The translations under genes were made by a program, and so were the position numbers. From NCBI GenBank assembly GCA_003003725.1, contig PVWI01000028.1, forward strand, positions 1-35,022: DNA of 35,022 bases, read 5' to 3'. The first letter of the stretch is position 1, and every line of letters begins with the position of its first letter. Under the pieces are notes generated by a model. That model made no database searches. It saw nothing but the letters and a program-made list of their open reading frames with translations, and was not told where the DNA came from. Positions 14,926 to 23,102 of this stretch are shown here, one piece after another. This DNA comes from a filamentous cyanobacterium Phorm 6 (GTDB taxonomy: Bacteria; Cyanobacteriota; Cyanobacteriia; Cyanobacteriales; Microcoleaceae).

Positions 14926-17040
14926 TTACCAGTCTTCGCTACCCAGTTGGCGGCCGGCTAAGGCCCGCACTTGCTCGTCTTCGTCGGAAACGGAGATCGA
15001 TCGCAACAACGGCATAGTTCCCGGATTTTCGGGATAATGTTCGATAATCGCTTCGAGTGCTGTAAACCTGGGATTGTAAGCAAAAGAACCAGTTCGATCG
15101 TAAGAGTCAACCAAAGCTCGATCGCGCAAAAACTCAAACATTCCCGGTTCGTCTTTCCATCTCCGCATTAACTCTACCAGGGCGATCGCCCGCACCTGCG
15201 AATCCTCATCCTGCGCGGCCCTAATTTTCAGCCACTCAAAAGTATCCGGCTCATTTGTCCGCCCCCGCGCCAACTTTTGCAAAGCCATTTGTCTCACAGC
15301 CGGACTCTCATCGCCCTTTGCTTTCGCCTCCACCAGCGTCCAAGTTTCAGGATTGTCCGGCCAGTTGTCAGCGAGGGAGATCACTGCGGCTTCCCGCACC
15401 TGCGTCGCCTCAGAATCAAGCTGAATTTTTAGCCACGGCAAGGTTTCGGGGTCGTCTGGCCACCCCCGGACGATCGCCCGTACGAGGATACTCAGCAGGT
15501 GAGAATCTTGCTCAGACTCGACCAGGCTTTTGAGGAAAGGCAAAGTTTCGCTCAGGTGACACCAACGTTTTGCTATTTTTTTCACCGCTGTTTCTCGGAC
15601 GTTCAGGTGTCTGTCTGACTCGGCGAGATTTTGCAACCAGCCAAAAACTTCGAGACTGGCTGATGGTAGCGCAGCCACTGCTTCTACCGCTACTTGCCGC
15701 ACAGTCCAATAATCCTCGGAATCAGCGATTTTTTGCAGTAGGGGCATGGTTTCCGGGCTGTCCGGCCAACCTGTGGCTATCTGTTGCAGGGCGATTTCTC
15801 GCAGTTCGCTGTCGCGATCCTCTTCGAGGGCTCCGCTAACGCCCGTAGCTAGATTTTGCAAAAAAGGTAGAGTTGCGGGGTTGTCGGGCCAGCCAGAGAC
15901 CGCTGCTTGCACGGCTGCCCGTCGCACGATTGAACTCGTATCCGACTCGACCAGAGTTAACAGCAGGGGATAAATGTCTGGTTCGCCCCGCCAGTGGGAT
16001 GCCAATTGTTCGATCGCGGCTGTACGTACTTCTTGACTGCTGTCAGATTGAGCTAAGGTTTTCAGCAGCAGACAAACCTCGGCTACTTCGGGCCAACCAG
16101 AGGCTAACTCGCGCACTGCAACTGTTCGCAGAGTAGAACTTCCCGTCTGAGTGAGGTTTTTGAGCAGGGAAAAAGTGCTTAAAACGGCGTGCCAACCAGA
16201 AGCTATTTGTTGCCATGCTGCGACTTGGACTCCCAAATTTTCGTCTGTTTCGGCGATTTTTCTCAGCAGTAGCAAGGTATCTGTGCGATCGCGCCAATTA
16301 GAGGCTAACTGTTCCACTGCACAGGTGCGGACAGCGGGGCTACGATCGCCCTCGGCGACACTTCTCAGCAGCGGCAACGTATCGCCCATATCCGGCCAAC
16401 CTGCTACCATTTCTCTGATTGCGGTCGATCGCACTGCCCAACTTTGATCCGATTTTACGAAGTTTTTCAGTATCAGGTAAATTTCTGGATTGTCCTGCCA
16501 ACCGCGGGCTATGGCTTCGACTGCTGTGGCTCGGATTTCGCCGCTGTCGCTGGAGTGAGCCAGTATTTTCAGCCAAGGCAGGGTTTGCGGGTCGTTTTTC
16601 CAAGTTTGGGCGATCGTGGCGATCGCCCGGGAACGAATTTGATATGTTTCCTGCAATTCTTGGGCGCTTTGATGAAGAATCAGGAAAACCGTACCGTATT
16701 GCGATAACTTTTTCAAAGCGTTTAACAGTTTTTTTTCGGTTATTTTATTGACGCCATTTTTAACTTTTAACAGGCATTTTGCTGCTAGAAACAAATTAAT
16801 AAATTTTTCGGCTTGACCATTTTGATCTGTCAGATATTCTATAATTTCGTTGGCTATTTCTTGGTCTAGTTTTTCGGCAATTTCTCCGAGGACTTCGTGC
16901 CAAGATTCATCCCGCCAGTGCTGGCCGAAAACTTGTGTTTTGAGTTGGGGGCAAGTCAGTTGACCAGTTTTGAGTTGTGCGTCGATTAACTCTGCCACTG
17001 TCTGGGGATTATTTTCAGAAACAAGTTTTTTTAACAACAT
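14926..17040 (-). CDS. HEAT-repeat protein resembling the C-terminal half of NACHT NTPases
   Basis: The 704-residue protein has an N-terminal helical region (VAELIDAQLKTGQL to KINEFLAAKCLL-type segment, about 15-100) and about 16 HEAT-like repeats of 31-33 residues. Most repeats carry a GWPDNPETLPLL-like turn. The N-terminal ESWHEVLGEIAEKL and IIEYLTDQNGQAEKFINLFLAAKCL, plus these repeats, recall the region after the NTPase in cyanobacterial NACHT (NLR-like) proteins. No P-loop or NACHT domain is present. The ATG at 17040 is chosen (GGGGGT about 11 nt upstream) over one at 17100. One repeat (about residues 395-415) has roughly seven extra residues (GVSGALEEDRD) encoded by a dispersed DNA repeat. 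It lies downstream of nirD on the same strand. A scaffold or sensor role is inferred. Confidence 0.8.
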   Translation of the reverse strand: MLLKKLVSENNPQTVAELIDAQLKTGQLTCPQLKTQVFGQHWRDESWHEVLGEIAEKLDQEIANEIIEYLTDQNGQAEKFINLFLAAKCLLKVKNGVNKITEKKLLNALKKLSQYGTVFLILHQSAQELQETYQIRSRAIATIAQTWKNDPQTLPWLKILAHSSDSGEIRATAVEAIARGWQDNPEIYLILKNFVKSDQSWAVRSTAIREMVAGWPDMGDTLPLLRSVAEGDRSPAVRTCAVEQLASNWRDRTDTLLLLRKIAETDENLGVQVAAWQQIASGWHAVLSTFSLLKNLTQTGSSTLRTVAVRELASGWPEVAEVCLLLKTLAQSDSSQEVRTAAIEQLASHWRGEPDIYPLLLTLVESDTSSIVRRAAVQAAVSGWPDNPATLPFLQNLATGVSGALEEDRDSELREIALQQIATGWPDSPETMPLLQKIADSEDYWTVRQVAVEAVAALPSASLEVFGWLQNLAESDRHLNVRETAVKKIAKRWCHLSETLPFLKSLVESEQDSHLLSILVRAIVRGWPDDPETLPWLKIQLDSEATQVREAAVISLADNWPDNPETWTLVEAKAKGDESPAVRQMALQKLARGRTNEPDTFEWLKIRAAQDEDSQVRAIALVELMRRWKDEPGMFEFLRDRALVDSYDRTGSFAYNPRFTALEAIIEHYPENPGTMPLLRSISVSDEDEQVRALAGRQLGSEDW
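15814..15849. repeat. Dispersed repeat embedded in the HEAT gene
   Basis: GCGATCCTCTTCGAGGGCTC continuing to GCTAACGCCCGTAGC matches the element GCGATCCTCTGCGAGGGCTT found between units of the array (11172, 11329, 11644, 11804). In the minus-strand coding frame it supplies the extra GALEEDRD residues in one HEAT repeat. Confidence 0.8.
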
Positions 17041-17125
17041 ACAGATATTACACCCCCTGGAGTTTATTTGCATTGAAAGTCCTCGCACCAGCTCCAGCAA
17101 TAGTTTAGATGTTTTGAAGCCGGGC

Positions 17126-17146
17126 GAGTCGATCGCCGATCGACTC
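17126..17146. repeat. 21-bp palindrome with CGATCG cores
   Basis: The arms GAGTCGATCG and CGATCGACTC surround one central base. It lies between the HEAT gene and the nirD terminator hairpin and may also limit read-through, but it has no T-tract. Confidence 0.65.
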
Positions 17147-17191
17147 TATTTTATCTCAAAACTACTGGATCGCTTAGCGCACAGATGCAAA

Positions 17192-17230
17192 ATCCGCCAA
17201 CACCCACAGAAATGTTAGGTGTTGGCGGAT
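17192..17230 (-). terminator. Terminator-like hairpin downstream of nirD
   Basis: The 13-bp perfect arms ATCCGCCAACACC and GGTGTTGGCGGAT are separated by 13 nt, and on the minus strand the stem is followed by TTTTGC. It begins 28 bp after the nirD stop. It is a plausible but short-U terminator that would insulate the HEAT gene from the nir operon. Confidence 0.65.
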
Positions 17231-17257
17231 GACGATCGAACAATTGAGCTGCGAAAT

Positions 17258-17617
17258 CTAGGTAATAGCTACTTGGACGCGCGAGGCTACAACCCGAACC
17301 GTAAAAGTCGGAATTGTGACGGTTTCATCGTCCAAACACTGGCCAGTAGCCAAGCTAAAATTTTGCTTGTAGATGGGAGAAGCAACTTTCAGAGTCCCAT
17401 TGCGATCGCCCACAAGTCCCCGCGACAACACAAAAGCCTTACTAAACGGGTCGTAATTGCTCAAACCATAAACTTCATCCCCGTTTCCCGCCCGGAAAAC
17501 TGCCACCTGTTGGCCTGCTACTAAAGCGCAAACTCCGGTATAAGGCGCGATCGCATCCAGCGAGCACACATCTACCCAAGTTGTCACAATCTCGGAAACC
17601 TGTAATGATTGAACCAT
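17258..17617 (-). CDS. nirD: Nitrite reductase (NAD(P)H) small subunit NirD
   Basis: NirD is the small Rieske-like subunit of the NAD(P)H-dependent siroheme nitrite reductase. The 119-residue protein has the NirD pattern WVDVCSLDAIAPYTGVCALV, the NYDPFSKAFVLSRGLVGDR loop and KVASPIYKQNFSLATGQCLDD. It lacks the Cys/His cluster ligands of true Rieske proteins, as usual for NirD. It follows nirB on the same strand after 136 bp, which contain a 63-bp inverted-repeat element. The pair is uncommon in cyanobacteria, which mostly use ferredoxin-dependent NirA. Confidence 0.93.
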   Translation of the reverse strand: MVQSLQVSEIVTTWVDVCSLDAIAPYTGVCALVAGQQVAVFRAGNGDEVYGLSNYDPFSKAFVLSRGLVGDRNGTLKVASPIYKQNFSLATGQCLDDETVTIPTFTVRVVASRVQVAIT

Positions 17618-17678
17618 TTTTTTTCCTATTAATTTAATACAATTTCCTTCCCAATTTCCGGTTAAAAACCGCTAAATT

Positions 17679-17741
17679 GGTTTGTAGTGAGGACTTCAGT
17701 CCTCTTAAAACTCCTGCGGACTAAAGTCCTCACTACAAACC
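17679..17741. repeat. 63-bp MITE-like inverted repeat between nirB and nirD
   Basis: The 24-bp arms GGTTTGTAGTGAGGACTTCA.. and its complement ..AAGTCCTCACTACAAACC surround a 15-nt centre. Two close relatives lie in tandem at 32540-32662. No transposase gene is visible, so it would be a non-autonomous element. It sits inside the nirBD operon on the transcribed strand and would form a strong RNA hairpin. Confidence 0.85.
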
Positions 17742-17753
17742 AAATAATCGCGA

Positions 17754-20306
17754 TTATTTGTCCGAAACTCCAACCAGAGCCTTTTCATGCTCATAAGCAG
17801 GGCGAGTTTGTCCCCGTTCCTCAACACGAACAATACTCGGATCTGGCAAATCGGAATTCACAAAATGCTGGAACCGCTGCACCTTTTGCGGGTCTTCAAT
17901 CGTCGTTTTCCACTCGCACTGATAAGTATTCACCAAATGTTCCATCTGCGCTTCTAGCTCAGCACAAATGCCCAGAGAATCCTCAATTATCACCTGCTTC
18001 AAGTATTCAATCCCGCCCTCAAGCTTATTAAACCATGTAGCAGTACGTTCCAGGCGATCGGCAGTGCGGATGTATAAGATTAAAAAGCGATCGACATACT
18101 TAATCAAAGTTTCCTTATCGATATCAGACGCTAGCAAAACTGCGTGCTGCGGCTTCATCCCACCATTGCCGCACACATACAAATTCCAACCATTCTCAGT
18201 CGCAATAATTCCAAAATCCTTGCTTTGAGCTTCCGCGCATTCGCGAGTGCAGCCAGAGACAGCAGACTTGAATTTGTGAGGAGCTCGCAAACCGCGATAA
18301 CGCAATTCAACCTCGATCGCCAAACTCGTCGAATCCTGCACCCCAAAGCGGCACCAAGTGCTACCAACACAAGATTTTACCGTCCGTAAAGCCTTACCAT
18401 AAGCGTGTCCTGACTCAAATCCCGCATCGATCAACCTGCGCCAAATTAGGGGCAACTGATCCACACGCGCCCCAAACAAATCGATCCGTTGCGCCCCAGT
18501 AATCTTAGTATAAAGCCCAAAATCCTTAGCAACTTCTCCCAAAACAATCAACTTATCCGGCGTAATTTCTCCACCCGGTACTCGCGGCACCACCGAATAA
18601 GTACCGTCGCGCTGAATGTTTGCCAAATAGTAATCATTCGTATCTTGCAAACCGACGTGAGACTTCTCTAGAATATGGTCATTCCAGGTAGAAGCCAGCA
18701 TCGAAGCAACAGCCGGCTTGCAAATTTCGCAGCCGTGGCCTTTGCCGTGTTGTGCGATCGTCTCGTCAAAGCTTTTCAGCTCTTGAGAGCGCACCAAATG
18801 GTACAATTCTTGACGGGAATACTCAAAATGTTCGCAGAGGTGATTCTTGACTGCAAACCCGGCTTTCTTCATCTCCGACTTAAAGATATCCGTCACCAAA
18901 GGCACGCAGCCGCCGCAACCAGTACCAGCTTGAGTGCATTTCTTGACGCTGGGGACATCAGTTAAATTGCGATCGCGAATCGCCTCACAAATCTGTCCTT
19001 TACTAACATTATTGCAAGAACAAATTTGAGCCGAATCAGGCAAACTATCCACACCAAAACCAGCAGGTGCTCCACCTTCTCGCGGTGGTATCAACAAATC
19101 TTCAGGATGTGGCGGCAAAGCAATATCATTTTGCATGAATTGCAGCAGAGTACCGTAAGCAGAAGCATCTCCCACGAGAATACCGCCTAAAATCCGGCTA
19201 CCGTCTTGATTTAAAACTAATTTTTTGTAAATGCCTTGGAAAGTGTCAGCCACCACAATTTCTTTAGCATCCGCAGACTTGGCAAAAGCATCACCAAAAC
19301 TAGCAACGTCCACTCCCAAAAGTTTGAGTTTCGAGGACATATCCGCACCTGTAAAAGTGCTAGTGCTGGCATCTGCTGCACTGCTCAAAATATCCGCTGC
19401 GACGCTGGCCATCGTATACCCAGGCGCAACTAAGCCGTAGATCCGATTTTGATAAAGTGCGCATTCGCCGATCGCATAAATATCAGAATCAGAAGTTTGG
19501 CAGCTATCATTAATCACAATACCGCCGCGTTCACCTACTTCTATCCCAGAAGTTCTAGCAATTTCATCGCGCGGGCGAATACCAGCCGAAAACACAATCA
19601 TATCCGTTGCCAATTCCGAACCATCAGCAAACAGCATTTTAGTAACTTTGCCATCTTCGCTGACAATTTCGGTAGTAGATTTGCTGGTGTGAACCGAAAC
19701 CCCCAACTCTTCAATTTTGCTGCGAAGAATCGCACCGCCAACCTCATCAACTTGTACAGGCATCAGTCGCGGCGCAAACTCAACCACATGAGTTTTCAAA
19801 CCCATATTTTGCAGAGCATTGGCACATTCCAAACCCAACAAACCGCCGCCAATTACTACACCAACTTGGCAATTTTTAGCGTGCTCTGACATCGCCTCCA
19901 AGTCGTCAATTGTCCGGTAAACGAAAGTGCCAGCAGTATCTTTGCCTTTGATCGGCGGTACAAATGGATAGGAACCGGTGGCGAGGACAATTTTGTCGTA
20001 GGGAACCTCTAAACCGTTGGCTGAAAAGACTGTTTTTTGTTCCCGATTGATAGCGACTGCTTTGTCGCCGATATGAATTTCAATGCCGTTTTCTTGATAA
20101 AATCCTGGTGCAACTAGAGATAAATCTCCCGCTGTTTTGCCAGAGAAAAATCCGCTGAGATTTACGCGATCATAAGCAACGCGCGGTTCTTCACAAAAAG
20201 TAATTAAATTCCAGTTTTTGGCAGCATCCAAGCTCACCATTAACTCTAGGAATTTGTGACCTACCATGCCATTGCCGATTACAATCAGGTTTTTTTTGGC
20301 TGTCAT
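17754..20306 (-). CDS. nirB: Nitrite reductase (NAD(P)H) large subunit NirB
   Basis: NirB reduces nitrite to ammonium with electrons from NAD(P)H through FAD, iron-sulfur and siroheme centres. The 850-residue protein matches the E. coli length (847). In order it has the FAD domain (LIVIGNGMVGHKFLE, residues 7-21), the NAD(P) domain (VGVVIGGGLLGLECANAL, about 148-165), a BFD-like [2Fe-2S] module (CSCNN near 427 and CTQAGTGCGGC about 35 residues later), a second C-x2-C module (HGCEICKPA), and the siroheme/4Fe-4S part with CVGSTWCRFG near 643 and SGCTRECAEAQSKDFG near 684. It stands behind a clear NtcA-type promoter, indicating nitrogen control and assimilatory use. No nitrate transporter or narB gene is in the window. 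Confidence 0.96.
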   Translation of the reverse strand: MTAKKNLIVIGNGMVGHKFLELMVSLDAAKNWNLITFCEEPRVAYDRVNLSGFFSGKTAGDLSLVAPGFYQENGIEIHIGDKAVAINREQKTVFSANGLEVPYDKIVLATGSYPFVPPIKGKDTAGTFVYRTIDDLEAMSEHAKNCQVGVVIGGGLLGLECANALQNMGLKTHVVEFAPRLMPVQVDEVGGAILRSKIEELGVSVHTSKSTTEIVSEDGKVTKMLFADGSELATDMIVFSAGIRPRDEIARTSGIEVGERGGIVINDSCQTSDSDIYAIGECALYQNRIYGLVAPGYTMASVAADILSSAADASTSTFTGADMSSKLKLLGVDVASFGDAFAKSADAKEIVVADTFQGIYKKLVLNQDGSRILGGILVGDASAYGTLLQFMQNDIALPPHPEDLLIPPREGGAPAGFGVDSLPDSAQICSCNNVSKGQICEAIRDRNLTDVPSVKKCTQAGTGCGGCVPLVTDIFKSEMKKAGFAVKNHLCEHFEYSRQELYHLVRSQELKSFDETIAQHGKGHGCEICKPAVASMLASTWNDHILEKSHVGLQDTNDYYLANIQRDGTYSVVPRVPGGEITPDKLIVLGEVAKDFGLYTKITGAQRIDLFGARVDQLPLIWRRLIDAGFESGHAYGKALRTVKSCVGSTWCRFGVQDSTSLAIEVELRYRGLRAPHKFKSAVSGCTRECAEAQSKDFGIIATENGWNLYVCGNGGMKPQHAVLLASDIDKETLIKYVDRFLILYIRTADRLERTATWFNKLEGGIEYLKQVIIEDSLGICAELEAQMEHLVNTYQCEWKTTIEDPQKVQRFQHFVNSDLPDPSIVRVEERGQTRPAYEHEKALVGVSDK

Positions 20307-20347
20307 TAGAATCTCTTTTATGCCGTTTATCAGTCGTTGGCTTTATT

Positions 20348-20387
20348 AATATAAGAGTTTATTATAAAGTTTTGTATGTATAGATAC
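20348..20387 (-). promoter_or_regulatory. NtcA-activated promoter of nirB
   Basis: The sequence GTA-N8-TAC lies at 20374-20387 and extends to a TTTTGTA-N8-TACAAAA palindrome, the consensus NtcA site. On the minus strand, 20 bp further on, is TATATT (20348-20353), a TAN3T -10 element. This spacing is that of classical NtcA-activated promoters, where the site replaces the -35 box. nirB starts about 40 bp downstream of the -10, so nitrogen-limitation activation is strongly suggested. Confidence 0.85.
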
Positions 20388-20460
20388 AAAATATTAAATA
20401 TTATGCAATTGTCGAATGCTGCTGATTGCATTTTTGCATGATGTCTGCTGACAGTGGACA

Positions 20461-20514
20461 GTTGACAGTTGATAGTTGACAGCGCCGGAGATTGTTCGCT
20501 AAATATCCACTGTC
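20461..20514. repeat. 54-bp direct repeat, left copy (flanks S23 gene)
   Basis: GTTGACAGTTGATAGTTGAC followed by AGCGCCGGAGATTGTTCGCT and AAATATCCACTGTC matches 20935-20988 with one mismatch in 54 bp. The core (GACAGCGCCGGAGATTGTTC) is not heptamer repeat but unique sequence, so the two copies probably come from one duplication event. Further heptamers follow to 20560. Confidence 0.9.
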
Positions 20515-20549
20515 CCTCTGTTCACTGTCAACTGTCCCTCTGCTCACTG

Positions 20550-20915
20550 TCAACTGTCACTGAGTTTTTGTTTGGTTGTTTTGATGATGCTGGTTAGTAG
20601 TTTTAGGAGTTCTTTTAAGTCGTTTAAGATTGATTCGCTTTCTTTTGGAGTGAGATAATCGGTTTCTCGAAGTAGCAATATCCAGTATTCTGTTTCGTGG
20701 GCTTCTTTGAGAGCTATAGCTAGTTTATGAATAAAATCGGCTTTGCTTTCGGCTTGTCCTGCTTCTCTAACTAATGCACCGATAGCTGTTCCAGATCGTA
20801 GTAGTTGTTTTGACAATACATATTCTTTTTTATTTATAGATAAATATTTATCAAGGTTTACAATTCGGACAGCAAAGGCAAAAGATTTATTTTTGAGGGG
20901 GGAGTTATCAGTCAT
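20550..20915 (-). CDS. Four-helix-bundle protein (S23 / rRNA-intervening-sequence type)
   Basis: The 121-residue protein matches the S23-type four-helix-bundle family, first noted in intervening sequences of 23S rRNA genes and widely spread as solo genes. The pattern FAFAVRIVNLDKYLSINKKEYVLSKQLLRSGTAIGALVREAGQAESKADFIHKL followed by ALKEAHETEYWILLL is typical. The family acts in unclear ways, perhaps in RNA or DNA contacts. It is not in rRNA here but sits between two 54-bp direct repeats (20461, 20935) in heptamer-rich DNA, and its TGA stop is supplied by the heptamer. This suggests a recently moved cassette. Confidence 0.85.
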   Translation of the reverse strand: MTDNSPLKNKSFAFAVRIVNLDKYLSINKKEYVLSKQLLRSGTAIGALVREAGQAESKADFIHKLAIALKEAHETEYWILLLRETDYLTPKESESILNDLKELLKLLTSIIKTTKQKLSDS

Positions 20916-20934
20916 TGATAGTTAATAGTTGATA

Positions 20935-20988
20935 GTTGACAGTTGATAGTGGACAGCGCCGGAGATTGTTCGCTAAATATCCACTGTC
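20935..20988. repeat. 54-bp direct repeat, right copy
   Basis: This is the second copy of the element at 20461-20514; the only mismatch is G at 20951 for T at 20477. With the left copy it brackets the four-helix-bundle gene. Confidence 0.9.
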
Positions 20989-21150
20989 TACTGTCCCGTG
21001 TCCACTGTCCCCTGTCAACTGTCCCGTATCCAGTGTCCTCTGTCCTCTGTTCGCTGTCCCCTGTCAACTGTCCCGTATCCAGTGTCCTCTGTCCTCTCTC
21101 CTCTCTCTGTCCTCTGTTCGCTGTCAACTGTCAACTGTCAACTGTCAACT
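20989..21150. repeat. Degenerate heptamer tract (TGTCCNN / GTCAACT)
   Basis: About 160 bp of imperfect heptamers (CTGTCCC, CTGTCCT, GTCAACT) separate the S23 gene from the ABC permease. The tract also contains a larger internal duplication: a CTGTCAACTGTCCCGTATCC-containing segment at about 21011-21045 returns at about 21060-21095. No gene is present. Confidence 0.85.
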
Positions 21151-21152
21151 GT

Positions 21153-21941
21153 CTAAGCTCCCATACCCGAATACTGTTTTAAACCCTGCCGCCACAGCCA
21201 GCGATTCCACACAAAAAACACTACACCCCAACCGAACATCACCAACAAACCGCGGCCAACATCTACTGGCAATCCTATCAAGATTGAAGCGGGAAAATTA
21301 ATCAAATAAGGAAACGGCGTCCACAAAACTACTTCACGCACGGCTGGGGGAAACACTTCTAGCGGCGCGACAAGTCCCGATAAAAACAAGTACATTAAAA
21401 ACCAGAATTGCTCGATCGCACTTGCCCTCTCAATCCAAAAAGCAAACAGCGCAAACGTATACTGGATCAGGAACCGCAGACAAAAAGCCAAGACAATTAC
21501 CAGCAAAAAAAGCATAAATCTGCCAGCACTCGGCAACCAAAAAGACTGCGGGTAAAGTGCAAAAAATAGCAGTACCAATCCTAATACAAACGGCAGCCTC
21601 GCAAACCTTTCGGAAACATGAGACGCGAAGTGATGCCATACTGGATCTAAAGGCTGCAACAACTTATTAGATAAAGTTCCTTGCACTACCTGTTTTTCAA
21701 AATCCCAAATCACCCATACAACATTTGTTTGTCTGACGATAAAAGCTGCTAAAAAGTAACGGGCAAAGTCGATCGGATTCAGCCCAAATTGCCCATTTTG
21801 AGCCGCCTGCATCCACACGCCCATCAAGATAAACGGCAAAGCTCCCGACAGAACCCATAAAAGCAATTCCGCCCGGTATTCGACCATATAAGCGTAGTAG
21901 GTAATCAGTAAAGTTTTAGCAATTCTGATGATTTTTTTCAT
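21153..21941 (-). CDS. ABC-2 type transporter permease
   Basis: The 262-residue protein has about six membrane segments (LLLWVLSGALPFILMGVWM, the region from FALYPQSFWLP to LLVIVLAFCLRFLI, FWFLMYLFLSGLVAPLEVF, and others). It matches ABC-2 family permeases of the COG4587/COG3694 type (recalled, not searched). The ATG at 21941 is preferred over 21983 because the family begins at MKKIIRIAKTLLITYYAYMVEYRAELLLW. It is downstream of the ATPase gene on the same strand, separated by 180 bp that contain a dispersed repeat. Such exporters usually have a second permease gene, which is not found here. The substrate cannot be inferred. Confidence 0.85.
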   Translation of the reverse strand: MKKIIRIAKTLLITYYAYMVEYRAELLLWVLSGALPFILMGVWMQAAQNGQFGLNPIDFARYFLAAFIVRQTNVVWVIWDFEKQVVQGTLSNKLLQPLDPVWHHFASHVSERFARLPFVLGLVLLFFALYPQSFWLPSAGRFMLFLLVIVLAFCLRFLIQYTFALFAFWIERASAIEQFWFLMYLFLSGLVAPLEVFPPAVREVVLWTPFPYLINFPASILIGLPVDVGRGLLVMFGWGVVFFVWNRWLWRQGLKQYSGMGA

Positions 21942-22020
21942 AGAGCGTATCAAATCATGTAAATTTATACTTATATCGTGCACATTGAATTCCCGGCGAT
22001 CGAATTCTGTCGATGGGTGG

Positions 22021-22075
22021 GGGCGGGTTTATTTATATTCTGGATGTGAATTACAGATTGTTTGTGAACCCGCCC
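22021..22075. repeat. Dispersed inverted repeat between ABC genes
   Basis: GGGCGGGTT at 22021-22029 pairs with AACCCGCCC at 22067-22075, followed by CCTACA. A related sequence (GGGCGAGTTTT ... AACCCCGCCCCTACAA) lies at about 23169-23235 before the RTX-like gene. Both resemble the 1-20 element in ending with CCCCTAC. Confidence 0.75.
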
Positions 22076-22121
22076 CTACAAGTATTGTGGTTAATTTTAT
22101 TCACCAAAGCGCTCGCATTAA

Positions 22122-23102
22122 TTACACTTTTCCGGTGCGAAAAACTCGACCGATAACCTCTTCAATTGGCGGATCAGTAACAGTCAAATCTACCACTTCT
22201 AACTCCGCTAACATCTTCGAGACGCTCCCTGTCAGCTCGTCTCTTTTTACCAAAAACCGTACCGAATTCCCCTCAATAGATTCTACCTCGCCGTAACCAA
22301 AAGCGTGATCTTTTGGCAGCGGATGAGCTAATTCTACCTGAACTTGCCGATAAGGTGCAAATCTATCGAGCAATCCGTCCAAACTGCCATCATAAACTAA
22401 TTGCCCTTCATGGATTAACAAAACTCGCTTGCACAAAGCAGTAATGTCAGCCATATAGTGACTTGTCAACAGCACCGTTGCTTGATAGCGCTCGTTATAT
22501 TCTCGTAAAAATTGTCTGACGCTAAATTGTGCGTTGATATCCAAACCTAACGTCGGTTCATCTAAAAATAATACCTCCGGTTGGTGAAGCAGCGCCGCCA
22601 TTAATTCAGCTTTCATTCGTTCGCCCAAAGAAAGCTTTCGTACCGCCTGATTTAACTTGCCTTCTAGTGACAGCATTTCTGTCAATTCTCCGATTCGCTG
22701 TCGGTAATCTTTGTCAGAAATTCCGTAGACAGCGGCATTAATTTTCAGAGAGTCGAGCACGGGTAAATCCCAGATTAACTGCTGTTTTTGCCCCATCACT
22801 AAGGTGATTCTTTGCAGAAAATCGGCTTCGCGGCGAAAGGGAGTTCGATCGCACACACTGACAGTACCACCCGACGGATAAATTAAACCAGTCAGCATTT
22901 TTAGTGTCGTAGTTTTGCCCGCGCCGTTAGCACCGAGAAACCCGACAACTTCTCCGGGTTCAATACTGAAAGAAACGCCCTCAACTGCTTTCACATTGCG
23001 ATAAGTGCGGTTAAAAAAGTGGCGCACTGTTCCTTTAAGTCCCGGTTCTTTAATGGCGATGGGATAAACTTTGCTCAAGTCTTCAACTAAGATAATTGGC
23101 AT
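22122..23102 (-). CDS. ABC transporter ATP-binding protein (COG4586-like)
   Basis: The 326-residue protein is the ATPase of an ABC exporter. It has Walker A GANGAGKT (about residues 58-65), Q-loop GQKQQLIWDLP, signature LSLGERMKAELMAALL, Walker B VLFLDEPTLGLD and the switch His in LLTSHYM. The GERMKAELMAALLHQPEVLFLDEPTLGLDINAQ pattern and the C-terminal extension (about 250-326) resemble the COG4586 group, paired with ABC-2 permeases. It begins the unit whose next gene is the permease at 21941-21153. Confidence 0.9.
   Translation of the reverse strand: MPIILVEDLSKVYPIAIKEPGLKGTVRHFFNRTYRNVKAVEGVSFSIEPGEVVGFLGANGAGKTTTLKMLTGLIYPSGGTVSVCDRTPFRREADFLQRITLVMGQKQQLIWDLPVLDSLKINAAVYGISDKDYRQRIGELTEMLSLEGKLNQAVRKLSLGERMKAELMAALLHQPEVLFLDEPTLGLDINAQFSVRQFLREYNERYQATVLLTSHYMADITALCKRVLLIHEGQLVYDGSLDGLLDRFAPYRQVQVELAHPLPKDHAFGYGEVESIEGNSVRFLVKRDELTGSVSKMLAELEVVDLTVTDPPIEEVIGRVFRTGKV

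Noticed and set aside
17679-17741. Riboswitch or attenuator between nirB and nirD
   Set aside because: The same palindrome appears at 32540-32662 in an unrelated context, so a dispersed element explains it better than a dedicated regulator.
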